From: Fasciolopsis buskii
Taxonomy: Eukaryota > Platyhelminthes > Trematoda > Plagiorchiida > Fasciolidae
Direction of reading: 5' to 3'
Length of the DNA: 64,000 bases
Assembly: GCA_008360955.1 (NCBI GenBank)
Contig: LUCM01004159.1
Coordinates: forward strand, 48,620 to 112,619
Each line of letters begins with the position of its first letter. Within the stretch, counting starts at the first letter, position 1. Below are positions 23,980 to 35,558 of the stretch, piece by piece. The translations under genes were made by a program, and so were the position numbers. The notes under the pieces are model-generated. The model was not told the DNA's origin. It worked only from the letters and a program-made list of their open reading frames with translations, and ran no database searches.

Positions 23980-24225
23980 TTACCCTGTTTGACGGGCAAC
24001 CAGATGTCAAGCGGCCTAGCGACACTATCTAAACGACATCCTACAGCTCTGAAACAGAAATACCATCTGGCGACAGCGAGAATAATCTCAAAAACAGATC
24101 CCAATGTGCTTAAAGCAGTAGTTTTACCAGTGCTACGGCATGGTTGCAAAACCCTAACATTAAGAGCTGAGGATATGAAGCGACAACTGGTGTCCTATGC
24201 CGATTCTAAAAGTAAGCTGATTGGC
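23980..24225 (+). mobile_element. LINE C-terminal fragment (plus strand)
   Basis: A frame with K-A-V-V-L-P-V-L-R-H-G-C-K-T followed by L-R-A-E-D-M-K-R. This corresponds to the common LINE segment ...VLLYGCETWTLRAEDMKR. It is short, isolated and opposite in orientation to the elements on either side. Confidence 0.6.
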
Positions 24226-25320
24226 CAGAACAAAGAATGAAAATCATCTGAAATAGCAAAAGCACGCATTGCCTTTCAAATGAACACAACTGCGACGAAT
24301 CCAGTGATTCAAATCCGCCGTGCTTCAACCGGGTCATGCCCTGGGTGCGACTTGCCGCCGAAGATACATGAACTGCTCTCGAAGAAACAAACCATTTTCA
24401 TTTTCGCAAAATGTACGGCAGTAGCAAAAACAAAATGAATCGGAATAACCAGAAAGCAATCAGCAAACAGATGCCAAGCGCGAGCAACCTCCATCAACCA
24501 TTCACTCATCAACTCAGCGCATCCACTATAAGTAGCAAGTGCGGTGTAACTGTCCACAAAAGGTCAATCGTTCTCAAACCAGAAATAACAAGATCGCCAC
24601 TGTTCACGGTCCACTGCCATATCCCTCAGTGTATCCAGCCATTTAGATGACGGGTCTTTCGAGCCCGAATCAGACTCTTACTTCACCCAAGTTCGTTGCA
24701 CATTGCCTCATTCCACGTTGACACGTCATTTACTGACCTCCACATGGCTTTTTCACCCGGTGGGAGAGATACTACTGGGGCACCGTGTGGTAGACGAGTG
24801 CTCGCCATACGCAAAATGTCTACTAAGTTTCATACGCTGAAACAAGGTATTCTCAGAATTGGCACCCACTACTAGTCTCTTAACATCCATATTACTCACC
24901 CGGTCGTTCAATCCAACTCTGGAAATAATACGCAGACATCGATGAACGAAAACCTCCAAGCGAAAAACATCTCTGACACCAACACTTCAGGGAAACATCA
25001 GGCCGAGGGCACAAATGCTTCAATCCATTGTAAACCACTCGAGTCTTCATTTACGTGTAGTCGCATCCACTACCGTGCTACTATTGTTCGACACGCAGCT
25101 ACCAAGGTAAGTGAAATGGCCCACAAGTTCGAGACCAACGTCACCCAGTCTTGTAACAGCACTTTGCATTTTGAAGGTGCAAAGCACATGCCAAACCGAG
25201 CAACAGACCTCGAGAGCCTGTCTGGTGCACATTGTGCATGGCCCATGAGTTCGAACAGGCACACAACGTCATTTACGGAATCTAGGTCACACGGATTCTA
25301 CCAATTTCCCAATTCAACAC

Positions 25321-26013
25321 CTACATCCTGGAGACCTCCTCGTCCATGACGGAGTTGAACAGTAAGGGAGAGATAAGACACCCTTGTCGAACGCCGCTAG
25401 TCGTTTCGAATGAACTTGATAGTTCACCGTATACCCTAACGCGACCATAGGTATACGAGTACAATGCGCACAACAGGTTTACGAACTTCGCTGGCATATC
25501 CTTCTGGTGGAGAGCACTGAATAGTGCTGGTCGATTCGCGGAGTCGAAAGCACCTTTCAAATCGGGAAAGACTACAATCGTAGGGCGGCGGTGCGTGTGG
25601 CGCGTTTCGGGTATCTGTCGGAGAGTGAATATCTTGTCGAATCAACCTCGACCTGGACAAAATCCGGCCTGCAGTTCGCGGATATTACTCTCGCGAATCG
25701 GTGTCAAACGGCGCAGTATTATCGAAGCTAACACCTTAGTAACTATCGGAATCTAACCAATCTCACAATGATTGCTGCAGTCATTCCGTGTACCCTTCTT
25801 GAAGATGGGTGCAATCAGTGACTCACCCCACGATAACGGGATACACTCCTCGTTCCAAATATCACGAAGCAAGGAGGTAAATGATTTCATCAGCACCTCT
25901 CCACCCAATTTGAAAAGAACTGGGGGAAGGTCGTCGGGACCGGCAGCTTTTCCCCTCTTCAGAAGTCGAATATTCGACTCCACTTGCAATTTCGTTGGGG
26001 CATCAAGTGACAC
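25321..26013 (-). pseudogene. RTE reverse transcriptase remnant (copy D)
   Basis: RT N-terminal half with G-K-A-A-G-P-D-D-L, the stop after C-E-I-G at 25753 shared with A-C, the shared stop after P-G-R-G, domain A as D-L-K-G-A-F-D-S, and S-G-V-R-Q-G-C-L-I-S. It ends in the diverged sequence M-D-E-E-V-S-R-M and a stop at 25321. Confidence 0.85.
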
Positions 26014-26761
26014 CTACAAAGGATTTGCAGCTACAGACGTCGGCCTAAATACGTTAGTGTGTGGCCAGCTAAACTGATCCTTGAAGTGTTCGGCTCAACG
26101 GTCCAACCTTTGTTGTCTACCATGGATGAGTTCTCCATTCCTATCGCACACGACTTCACTAACCGGAATTCGCCGCCCACCGCTGGCGCGTATAAGCTTA
26201 AACAGTCTTTGACTGTTACCTGAAGCGGCCGCTACTTCCATCTCTTGGGCTACCCTAATTCGCCAGTTTTCACGGTCATTCCTATAGCTTATGACCAATT
26301 GGCACTGCAACTGTCGACGTATCTCATTCATCTTCTTCTAGTTAGGAAGATGGTGTTTTCGCTCCTTGAGGCCCAGAAACCCATGCGAGATCCAGTGTCT
26401 TTGATGAATGCTAGATCTAGCACCACAAGCGAAACCTGCTGCCAAATGTATCAGCTGCTTCATTTGACCCCACTGATCGTCTCCATTGCTGCTCGTCGAA
26501 GTTACTAGTTCGCCGGGGAGTCTCTGTTCATAACGGTTGCGAACAGCCCAATCAGACAGACGTTCGACGACCAGCCGGGTTTGTGGCTTGCGTCGATGGC
26601 CGTTAAGAGCTGGCGCAAAAATCGCACTAAAACTAACGCGTGGTTCGACTCGACGTACGTGATCCAGTACGATCTACAGTTCTGAACAGAACCGCGCCAA
26701 CGGTAGCTTACTTCAATATGGTCGATCTAACTCACATTACCGATCGAGTTAGAGCTTCATG

Positions 26762-27476
26762 TCACCATGCGACGCGAACTGTGTCGGAAGTTCGTACTAG
26801 ACAAGAACAGTTATTGTCCGCAAAGAATTGGAGAAGTCTTTCCCCATTATCTGTTCGCTGAGCAGGCAAGTCACAGCGCCCACCTAAACGGGCTTCCGAT
26901 GCACTAAGTTTTCCAACGTGTGCATTCAAATCACCTACTACCAATACAATGTCAGAGCCTTTGCTCTTCCGAACAAGAATGATGAGGTCATCATAAAACT
27001 CATCGTTTTGCATGCCAGTGCTGCAGTCTTTTGGGGATGTATGACGAGACGACAAATAAACTGCGCTTAACACTACTATCCTTCCGGACACCCACTGATC
27101 CCTGCAGTCTCACGGCACATAAGCGACTGTTGACTGGGATCCAGTCTAAAAAGGCCGCCTCAGCCTTCTCACTTAAGACTATTCCTACACCGCGTTGACC
27201 CACAGCTTGAATCGCTTCGTCTCTCGAAGCGTGCAGGAAATATCTTGACGAGAAATTAGGCGCAGTTAGTTGAATTACTCTACTCGAATCCTGAATTCGT
27301 GTTTCACTCACACAGCAGACATCAATCAAAAGTGAGCCCACTGTCAGAGCCAAACATGCCTGTTGGCCAGGCTGCATTAAAGTGCGCATATTGAAAGAAC
27401 CGAGATTCAGAGGCTGACGAGGCTTGAGAAAATGTGAGCTAACAGACTGAAAACCACCTACTGCACTATTTGACAC
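26762..27476 (-). pseudogene. RTE endonuclease remnant (copy D)
   Basis: The best-preserved endonuclease of the group. L-N-L-G-S-F-N-M-R-T-L and P-G-Q-Q-A-C are followed by C-C-V-S-E-T-R-I-Q-D in one frame of 158 codons from 27476 to 27000. Copy B has a stop where D reads M-Q-P. The frame then breaks at the same frameshift as in B and C and resumes as N-D-E-F-Y-D-D-L ... V-G-D-L-N-A-H to 26762. Confidence 0.85.
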
Positions 27477-27750
27477 CGAACCGTTGTGAGTATCCGGCGT
27501 GTTATCAGTGGGAACATTATGGGTAGGCAGAAGTGGTAAGGGGTTTGGTTAGGGACAGAAGAGATAGGTTGAATGAAACTCACCGCTTTCGTTGGCGAGC
27601 CATCGTCCGCGTCAATGTCCTGCTGCCACGGTCGAGGATTGTAGGCTGCCTGAAAAGCGCAACAGGGGATCAGATTAGCGTAAATTGTACTGCATTATGA
27701 TGAAGCCAGCGATGGAGGTTACAAGGATATAACGACTGGGCAGTGAAAAT

Positions 27751-28060
27751 CTAGTCAGCACAACCTCTACCAGGTCGGAAACCGGCTTGACTTTCATGCA
27801 CACACTTTTCGCGAGTATCAGAGAACCCTGGGCGCAGTTCGGTACCGACTGACTGGCTCAGTTCAGTTACGTTTGTGCAACCATCAACCTTGCACCAACG
27901 TGCTCTGATTTTTGCTGCTATATCACAGCCCCATCTCTTCAAACAGAAAAAAAACGACGAATACTGGTGATCGACGGCAAAATAGTAATTTGAAGAACTA
28001 TAAAGAAAAAAGGTTTCGAGTGCAAGAACGCTACTGCCTGCGGCACTGAGCCATTTCATT
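27751..28060 (-). mobile_element. RTE RT fragment ending in GFRPGRGC
   Basis: The end of a minus-strand frame reads H-E-S-Q-A-G-F-R-P-G-R-G-C, the RT motif found between the palm entry and domain A in RTE elements. The upstream 200 bp of the frame have no recognisable match. It is a short relic next to copy D. Confidence 0.6.
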
Positions 28061-28319
28061 TATTGTCTCCAACCTTCCTTTGGAGCATCTCAAAGACCTC
28101 AACTGGGTAGTCTAACTGCGAGCAAGCTTGCTGGCTAAACTTCTCATATTTTCCTCATCTCGTCGATTGGCCATCTCGAATAATCTTCCAACTATTGCCT
28201 ACCTGGAAAACTACGATGGACTCGCTCTGTGAGCATGCACAGGACATGTCAACCCCCCCCCTGACTGATTCTGACTCACCTTACGTCTAAATTTTGAATT
28301 ACCTACCATATTCTACCGA

Positions 28320-29450
28320 TACTAAGAAGACAACCTTCATCAAACAACGAAAGTGTTCGCATATCCTCTCAACGGCCATGTTTCAGAACCATAGAGCAAT
28401 ACCGACCTGACTGCTGCCACGCACACTCGATCTTTGGTCGATAACCGGATGTCACGCCGGTGCCAAAGATGCTCCAAGTTAACAAACACTAATCGGGCTT
28501 TTTGTATGAGAGAAGATACTTCATCTGACACACGATCACCAAGTGGGATAAAACTACGAAAGTAACTAAATCTTTCCATCGCACTCAGTGTTTCTCTACA
28601 ATAACAACGTTCGAATTTGAGCCAATTCAGTCCTGCAACAGTGTTTTACACATCGAAGGTGTGAAACGCGTCCAAAAAGACAAATGCATTATCACTTGGA
28701 CGATTGAGAAAAATTTGCAACTTCTTCAGTAGCGCGTTGTCTGCATATTCTAAACTAGGCATCTTCCTGGCAGAGCAAATATCCATGCCACCATTCTTAC
28801 ATGAAAATTGGCTATCTCCATACCCGCCTTAATGACAAACTCGGAGGGAGCACCTCTGACGAACGCCACTTACCGCGGCGAACTCGAGTAAAAAATCGCC
28901 CTAAGCATGAACTTACCTTAGGCTATACGAACAGATATCGCCTAAATGAAATGGTTTTCCTTGGCACCCTCAAATAAAAGACAGCACTATTGACTGGGTC
29001 AAACGCCACTTTCAGATCAGAGAAGACAGAAGCCATGGGTCCATGAAACGTGTCGCCCTATATACTAAGATTTACCGCAAGGTGGAAATTCGGTCAATGT
29101 AATTCCAATCGGGACGAAAACCGCCTTGATTTTTATACATACACTTTGCGCTAGCACCAAATAATAGGGGGAGGATAATGGCCGGGAGTAGTTTGGATCC
29201 GACGCTTATCAAACTAATTCCTGCGATTTTTACATGGGGACCTAAGACTTGTCCAAACTGGTACGCTCAGTGACTCATACCAGTTTGATTCCGGGAATTC
29301 CGCTAACTCCGATATTAGCAATTCACAACCGCCCCTGAAGGACGAAGACAGCACATCCGGTCCAACTACCTGATGCCCACCTCTACACGACGGCATCCGT
29401 CCCTGATGAACGATTGTTACCTACCTGTATTGTTTCACCTGCACACAAGT
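28320..29450 (-). mobile_element. RTE LINE copy H, old RT region
   Basis: Minus-strand, strongly decayed. In order: V-V-G-P-D-V-L-S-S-S-F (RT entry, about 29380-29340), N-Q-G-G-F-R-P-D (about 29130), a domain-A trace W-R-L-T-Q-S, the catalytic box as L-E-Y-A-D-N (about 28750), and the C-terminal F-R-S-F-I-P-L-G ... L-W-H-R-R-D-I-R-L-S ... L-L-Y-G-S-E-T-W-P-L-R at 28579-28340. Many frameshifts and stops. Confidence 0.8.
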
Positions 29451-29527
29451 GGAATGTCCAACGTGGCAGTGGGCCAATTGCTGCCTAGTGTTTTGATCAG
29501 CGCTGCAGACGACATTCAAGAGTAAAT

Positions 29528-30200
29528 CAATCAAAAGTGAGCCCACTGTCAGAGCCAAACATGCCTGTTGGCCAGCCTACATGAAAGTGCGCACACTGGA
29601 GGAACCGAGATTCAGAGGCTGACGAGGCTTGAGAAAATGTGAGCTAACAGACTGAAAACCACCTACTGCACTATTTGACACCGAACCGTTGTGAGTATCC
29701 GGCGTGTTATCAGTGGGAACATTATGGGTAGGTAGAAGCGGTAAGAGGTTTGGTTGGAGACAAGGTACGGGTTGAATAGGCGAGAAGTCTGAGCAGTACC
29801 ATACTTATCACTACCCACCCCAAATGCGCTCGATGCAATGGGCAGCGCGGTCCTGATTATCCTGCGCGACGACCGATGCAGTATGGAATTATTTGTAAGC
29901 GTATAACTCATGGAGATTGGTGGACGAATACTGCTGAGTCTAGCCGCTAAGCAGAAGAACGATTAGGGTTCTCAATCAACGTCTTTGGTTCTGACAAGAA
30001 CCCGGCCGCAAGGCACGTGGCATAGCTGAGTGGAAGCACATCTGCGGGCATCAATTATCATTCTTCCACTCGTTATTCCGACTGAGTTGCTAACTCAGAT
30101 CAACCCCCGACTTGGAGGACCAGGAGACTACTTTGTCAGACCCACGGACCTTCCAGGCATGATTGGACCTTCGGCTTGAGATAAGCCATCCTGTATAGCT
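29528..30200 (-). mobile_element. RTE LINE fragment F, 5' leader only
   Basis: Closely matches the leader of copy B (6125-6665), including GGTTCTTGTCAGAACC, then stops abruptly at 29528 at the first codons of the endonuclease (CACTTTTGATTGAT). Nothing of the 3' part follows; downstream is unrelated spacer and then copy H. It extends further 5' than any other copy here. Confidence 0.8.
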
Positions 30201-30510
30201 CGTTGGATCATGGAGACAAGCCGTCACACCACGTCATGGTGCGATCTCGTCGTGACCAGTAAGTTTTGCACAAGGCTTTGTCGAATCAAGAAGCAAAGTG
30301 GAGTTGCAATGAACAAATATGACTTTGAACAATGGGCACGTGAAAGCTATGGATACAGGCTTTGCAAGTCCGCTGTGCACGGAAAGTTGATACCCGTACT
30401 GCAGATATTGGCCAATAAACTGACAACGAAATCACACTATCACGTTGTCTACTCACAAAATACCCAAAAAAAACGGGACTGAGAGGACGACAGTACAATT
30501 TCGAACTTAC

Positions 30511-31347
30511 TCTTTTGTTTTTGCCACAAAGTAGAGTGCGGGTAGGTTTCTTGCTGTCTGAGTGATCTTCAATATTGGCTGGGTTCAGGGGAGGGAATGG
30601 AAATGGATTCGTGCGAGATAAACCTAGAGGCTTTGTTGGGTTAACAGGACTCCCCTGAGAAAGCTGAGTGTTTGTCGATAAAGATGCGTTACATTGACTG
30701 AGTCTGGTGGCAGATGCAAGTCGGTCAGTGGATTGGACGTCCACGGTGCCAAGAACTGGGTTTCCGGAATTTCTCGCGCTAATGTTTTCCAATCCAGTGG
30801 TAGCACCATCAGCTAAGACGGACTTAACACCAGGCACATGTGTTCTGCTTACAATCGAGCCGACTTCACGGGTGGGAAGATTTACAGTACGCCTAGTATC
30901 GTCGGTGTGCGAGGATAAAGATTTCGTCTGTAGTAGTTCGGGCTGTACAATCGCAGACGAAGAAACATGCATCCGCTTGAAACTAGGATTAAGCGCCATA
31001 TCCCGTCTGGGTACAACTGGAAGTCCGGTGACAGGAACGTTATCACAACCAAGGGACGTACCAGGATGGAAACTGGAGTCGAGGGAAAATGGGTCGAATG
31101 AAGAGGAGGGTATTGTGTCCGAAGGTGGCTTTTCCGGAGATTTTGTGATTAACTCCTGGCCATCTGTCCCAGGAGTAAAAGATACGACGTTGACACGCTT
31201 CCGAGATCCCAGTGGGGACAATGATTTGGTAGCATAAGGGCCAGCAAAACTGTTTGATGATGGACGCGATGACAAGGGTTTGGTGCGAAGCAACTTATCA
31301 AACCTTATATCTTGACTTGTACGATTGGCAAATGTTTTGTAACGAAC
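30511..31347 (-). CDS. WAPL: WAPL exon 2, N-terminal region
   Basis: An 837-nt exon (279 codons, phase 0 in and out). The acceptor is a pyrimidine-rich tract ending in CAG at 31350-31348; the donor is GTAAGT from 30510. The first residues (R-Y-K-T-F-A-N-R ... R-F-D-K) match the conserved N-terminus of WAPL (R-F-G-K-T-Y ... K-F-D-E). Around residue 87, D-P-F-S-L-D-S stands where vertebrate WAPL has D-P-F-G-F-D-S, the first FGF motif that contacts PDS5/cohesin. The rest is Ser/Thr/Pro-rich and probably disordered. A long plus-strand frame across the same DNA is an antisense shadow. Confidence 0.8.
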
Positions 31348-32449
31348 CTGAAAATAAAGGCCGATAGCACATTACATAGCAACAGGTAAAAAATCTCAAG
31401 TAAACATTGATATATCAGGACCCAAAGATTGATGAGCAATGCTGACAACTTTTACAAAGGCGGATTCCTGTCGATTACAGTGATTAGCTTCTCACTACCG
31501 AATGGAGACTACAATAACCTCTAAGGCCTAGTTTCATTGGAGAAAACCAGAAAACGTGAACCTACAGCTTGAAGTGATGCAGAACCGCACATAACCCTGA
31601 TACGCATGTGTGGGATATTTTGTGGTTCTAAAAGATCACGATGCTAACCACGATGAGAGGGGCACGGGCGGGCCAGCCTCGATAGCTTAATTGAAATCAC
31701 GGTCCTGGGGATACAACGAATTGCTCTATCGGCAATTTTTGAGCGGTGGTGAATTATGGATCATGACGGACAACCAATGACGGAGTGGTGGAGCATGTAA
31801 TGAACGAAAGGCATCGTTTTTTTCTTATTTTTCCTTCACTGCATTCTTATTTAGCCACAGTTTGTAAACTGATTTGTCAATTGCATGTATACATAAACAT
31901 TTTCATACATATTTGAACGGCGAAACGTAAGTGATGCCAAGATAATTCAACAGATCTAAAGTTACATCTAGGCACGTAGGTAAGACGAACCTGGGGACCG
32001 GTAAAACATGACGGTAGAACAAGTGCTTTAAATAGGCACCAACTCGAACGAAATACAAACCATATGAACCGGAAACTTACATGCGCGCGTCTGACGAATA
32101 ATATTCGATCGTCTCGCTATGGGAAGTCTTGCTCATCAGAACCATAAAAAGCTCCACCACGAACATACTTCACTATTACAGAAGAACTAATGCCCGATTC
32201 AGTAAGCATCACGGGTACAAATAGGTTTATCAGTGCAACCGACTGTTTCTTTCCGGAAGTTCTGCGGGCAAGCTTTAGTTCAGATCAGTTCCGTTTGTAT
32301 CTTAGATTGCAGTGATTGGGAAAGCACTGGTGAGTCCCGTTGATCCACCGATGCAGCGACAATAGGAAATGCGTTTCTATATATTTAACTGTAGAACGAA
32401 CAGGTTAACGCAACCGGTTTGCAGCCACGTGTTCTTAGTTCTATAATGG
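31348..32449. other. WAPL intron 1, no identifiable feature
   Basis: Contains the exon-2 acceptor tract at 31360-31348. Another GTAAGT donor on the minus strand near 32087 has no in-phase exon. Confidence 0.5.
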
Positions 32450-33350
32450 AACAGTACAGAAACACTCCGACTTCAGGACACCAGGATGACGCTGGCGAGG
32501 AAATTCAACGACCAACAGTTGTTAGCTTCCCGTCGAGCCACTGAAGTCCAACTTTGCAATCGTATTTCACATTTCGAAGACGCTGTACCGTGGAGCCACA
32601 ACTTCAGTGTACGTTGCGCATGTTCCGCCGTATATATGGAGTAGATAGGGCTGTCGGTCTATCACCATCTGCCAGTCCGAAGCCAATATCATGAAGACCT
32701 AAAGCATTCTCCATAGACTTACAAATGGGAGAGTTAAAAAACAGTAGTGAAATGAGACACTTTGTTGCAGATGCACTTATCAGTTCATCTCAAATCCCTA
32801 TGCGAACACAGCGATCGCAGCAGATTCACGAACTTGTGGCGCACCTTTCCGGCGAAGTGTTTGGTGGACTGAGTCAAACGCGCTTTTCGAGAAGAGAAAA
32901 ACCACGATTATCGCGCGACGAAGTAGGAATATTCGAGGAACTAGTGAAGAGTAAAAATCCAGTCAACGAAATCTCGATCTGGGCAAAATCCACCTGAATA
33001 TTCGCGAACTTCACTTTTGCAAACCGCTGTCAGACTGCGCAACAACACCGGAACTGGCAACTTGGCAACTCGGAAGCAAAATGGTCCTGTGGTGATCACT
33101 AGTGATTACATGTTCCTTCCTCAGACGGTTTTAACCAGTGGTATGCCCCATGATAACAATATATATTTTTCATTCAAAACGTCACAGAACAAGGATAAAC
33201 GATTTCACAAATGCATTTCCACCCAGTTTGAAAAGAGCTGGGAATTCGTCAAGATTGGTAAATTTTTCCGATTCACGATTGAATATTCCCAGTTCCGCTG
33301 GTGAGTTAACTGACGCCTAAAAATATTTGCAGCTGTTGATGCCGAAATTG
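32450..33350 (-). mobile_element. RTE LINE fragment I, old RT region
   Basis: Read on the minus strand. The RT entry is recognisable around 33260-33190, then I-F-R-W-I-L-P-R or C-P-D-R-D-F-V-D-W-I-F-T-L in alternate frames near 32980. Domain A follows as F-S-K-S-A-F-D-S-V near 32900-32870. The remainder fades out by 32450. Plus-strand frames over the same DNA are antisense shadows. Confidence 0.7.
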
Positions 33351-34920
33351 TCACATTAGTGCATGATCAGCCACTGTCCCTAACCAAACGGTCGAATTTT
33401 TACTGTTTGGCAAAACAAGGTTCTCGATTTCTACCGTATTCTGCTTCGCCAGCCAAAGATCGCCTAACACCAAGGTCGCGTGAAGTTAAGACAGTGTTTC
33501 ACTGTTACTCAAGGCAACTGGCACTTCGGCTAATTTGGCCCACCAGTTTCCACAATCCCTCTTGATATGATTCTGGCTACAAGGTGGTGAGAAGTAGGAT
33601 AAATGCAATTAGGACAAAGCAGAGTGACCTTGGCATAAATCGATGACGGAACAGCAACGACTAAAGATTAAAAATTCAACCTCTAGTTTCTATTGGACAG
33701 TGGGTCCATCACTGTTTTTATTCTTCACCAGTCCATGAGTGAAGTCCACAAGCGACATCGTCTAAGGTTGCCACGAAGTGTGTTTCAACCATCCGCTATA
33801 TTCCAGCGGAGGATCTGGTCCTAGTGCGATTCTCCCACCGTGACTTAGTATGTCCTGAAAACATCAAAATGGACATTAAAATAAACTCAATATTCCACTT
33901 TCAAGCCTTGGCTATTATGGCTGCATTCATCAATAAAAATGAGACGGCTCGTTTAAAGTACACCGGCACATGGCAGAGCCGAAGTCGTTTTAAGAGCGGG
34001 CCCAACCTCAAAATGCCCCAAGCAGCGCACGGAGATCCCTTAGGGGCAGCTGAGGAAACCAAAAGCCTAGCTGAGTTGTTGTTCACCCTCCTTGTTGTCT
34101 TATTTTGCCTCCAAGAAGCTGCAGTTTGCCGGTCAGTAGATGCGTAATTGATCATGTTAGACGATAAGATGTTATTCGGTCTAGCCCCCAAGTTTGATAC
34201 CCATGGCAAGTACGAAAATCAACGAACTAGAACTACCAATTCTCACCTCAGGAGAGAACGCAATGAATTCTAGCTTAAATGTCTTGCACGTGAATTTGAT
34301 GGCCGACCAGTTTGTATCAGAAGAGGTCGCTAGAGAATGACGGGCGCTCAGATGGGGGAAATGAAACTCATGAAGGCACCCATGATGCCCCACCTTACTG
34401 CGAAAAGACACCTGTCTAGCCGCCATATGCAATCGCACCGCCCGGGTAGGACAAACACCAACAATTGAACTAGTTTTGCAAATAATAGGCAACGAAAGCC
34501 CCTAGCCAAGATCCCCGAGCGACCGAAAAACAGACACTTGTGGGATTTTTAATATAACTGATACTCATCCGATACGATCACTATCAATACAGACTTGGTG
34601 ATTTAAGCCCAGTGCGTGATTATTTTAACATTTCGGAAGAATAGACTACAAACAGTTAACCCAAAACCCACTGCCAAAGCCGCGGAAGTCCTGAGAATGA
34701 AGAAAGCAATCAAAACGCACAGTGATTCTGCGCATGTTGTGCCCATTTGGAGCATTCGGCAATCGATGATCAGGTGACCTACTCGTGTTTGACGCAACTT
34801 AAAAACAGCTCAATCTTCAGCAGAACCGGATGCACATGATACCAGTGTTATTTGAGAGTTTTATAAACCACCAATATCTAATTAGAACCTAGCGCCTGGG
34901 GGGAAGTAAAGAAACAACAC
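33351..34920. other. No identifiable feature upstream of WAPL exon 2
   Basis: Open frames at 33824-34209 and 34181-34492 have no motif or plausible splice context. The WAPL donor at 34930 lies at the right end. Confidence 0.45.
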
Positions 34921-34930
34921 CAAAACTTAC

Positions 34931-34936
34931 ATCCAT
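34931..34936 (-). CDS. WAPL: Candidate WAPL exon 1 coding part (Met-Asp)
   Basis: An ATG GAT pair lies directly before a perfect donor (GTAAGT at 34930-34925, minus strand). The donor phase is 0, matching the phase-0 acceptor of the next exon, so the protein would begin M-D-V-R-Y-K-T-F. This resembles the M-T-S-R-F-G-K-T-Y start of vertebrate WAPL. The minus-strand frame stays open for some 75 codons upstream, so transcription start and true first Met are not fixed. The call is inferred from splice logic only; the intron would be 3583 bp. Confidence 0.4.
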
Positions 34937-35558
34937 CACAGCGCCGACGCACGGTTTCAAAAGGGACCGAGGCACTCTCCTTGGCCCGTTTAAACAACAA
35001 GTCAGGACAAGTCGCGTGGGGTCGCAGGACATGCGGATCGAACCAACGGGAGTCCAGATTCTTACCCCAATGAGCCTTTGAGTTCCTCTGCGTTTTGACT
35101 TCTGATTGCTTCTACTGCACCTCGTAGTGGAGGCTACGAAACCGGTGGGAAGGCCAGAGAGCATTTGAAATGGCAGTATTCACCAAGACCTAGTAGTTGA
35201 AATCGGAATACACCGCAAAAATGACGGGAGACAGACAAAAATGCAACCATTTACCCTTTGAAATGTGATAGTGACGGAACTGCCGTGCCTTTGAAAAGAT
35301 GTTCAGATCAAGAATAGAGAATCCGGGGGAGCACGCAGGCAACCGGAACTAAAGAGTGCATCACTGTACGTGACCCAATAATTTTTGCTTCCAAACGACT
35401 ACCTCTCGACTCGAGATAGGGGATGGTATCTGTGCCACCAATTTTACCTGATTCAGGGAGGCCATATTCTATGGGTAGGCCGACTGGGAAGGGAATGCAG
35501 GCTAGATGATCAGGGCGAAGCCCTGGACAGGACGCGAAGTATGGGAGATCTACTTGCC

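Larger units (their letters stand above)
24490..27580 (-). mobile_element. RTE LINE copy D, young 5' part joined to old 3' part
   Basis: Minus-strand element. From about 27450 down to 25570 it is nearly identical to copies A-C, including the endonuclease frameshift and the first two RT stops. From about 25570 to 25360 it is noticeably diverged. Below 25355 it is an old, heavily mutated copy that does not share the A-C deletion: it keeps C-L-F-E ... F-G-M-C-F-A-P-S-K-C-K, with the catalytic box read as S-V-N-D. The two parts have different ages. Confidence 0.88.
2233..34936 (-). other. WAPL: WAPL (wings apart-like) gene locus, 3' end beyond window
   Basis: Span of one host gene read from right to left. 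WAPL acts in the nucleus with PDS5 to open the SMC3-RAD21 gate and release cohesin from chromatin (family knowledge). The identification rests on five exons in correct order with compatible splice phases (0/0, 0/0, 0/2, 0/1, 1/0) and clear similarity to the conserved WAPL C-terminal domain. Introns are large (about 3.6, 10.4, 7.6 and 8.9 kb) and full of LINE debris, except for one 96-bp intron. The remaining C-terminal helical-repeat exons must lie left of position 1. One short exon between 11703 and 2781 is not resolved. Confidence 0.85.

Noticed and set aside
28252..28261. Short run of C residues.
   Set aside because: Too short to suggest a structured or regulatory element.
30707..31237. 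Long plus-strand open frame of 176 codons.
   Set aside because: Antisense shadow of WAPL exon 2, caused by its Ser/Pro codon bias.
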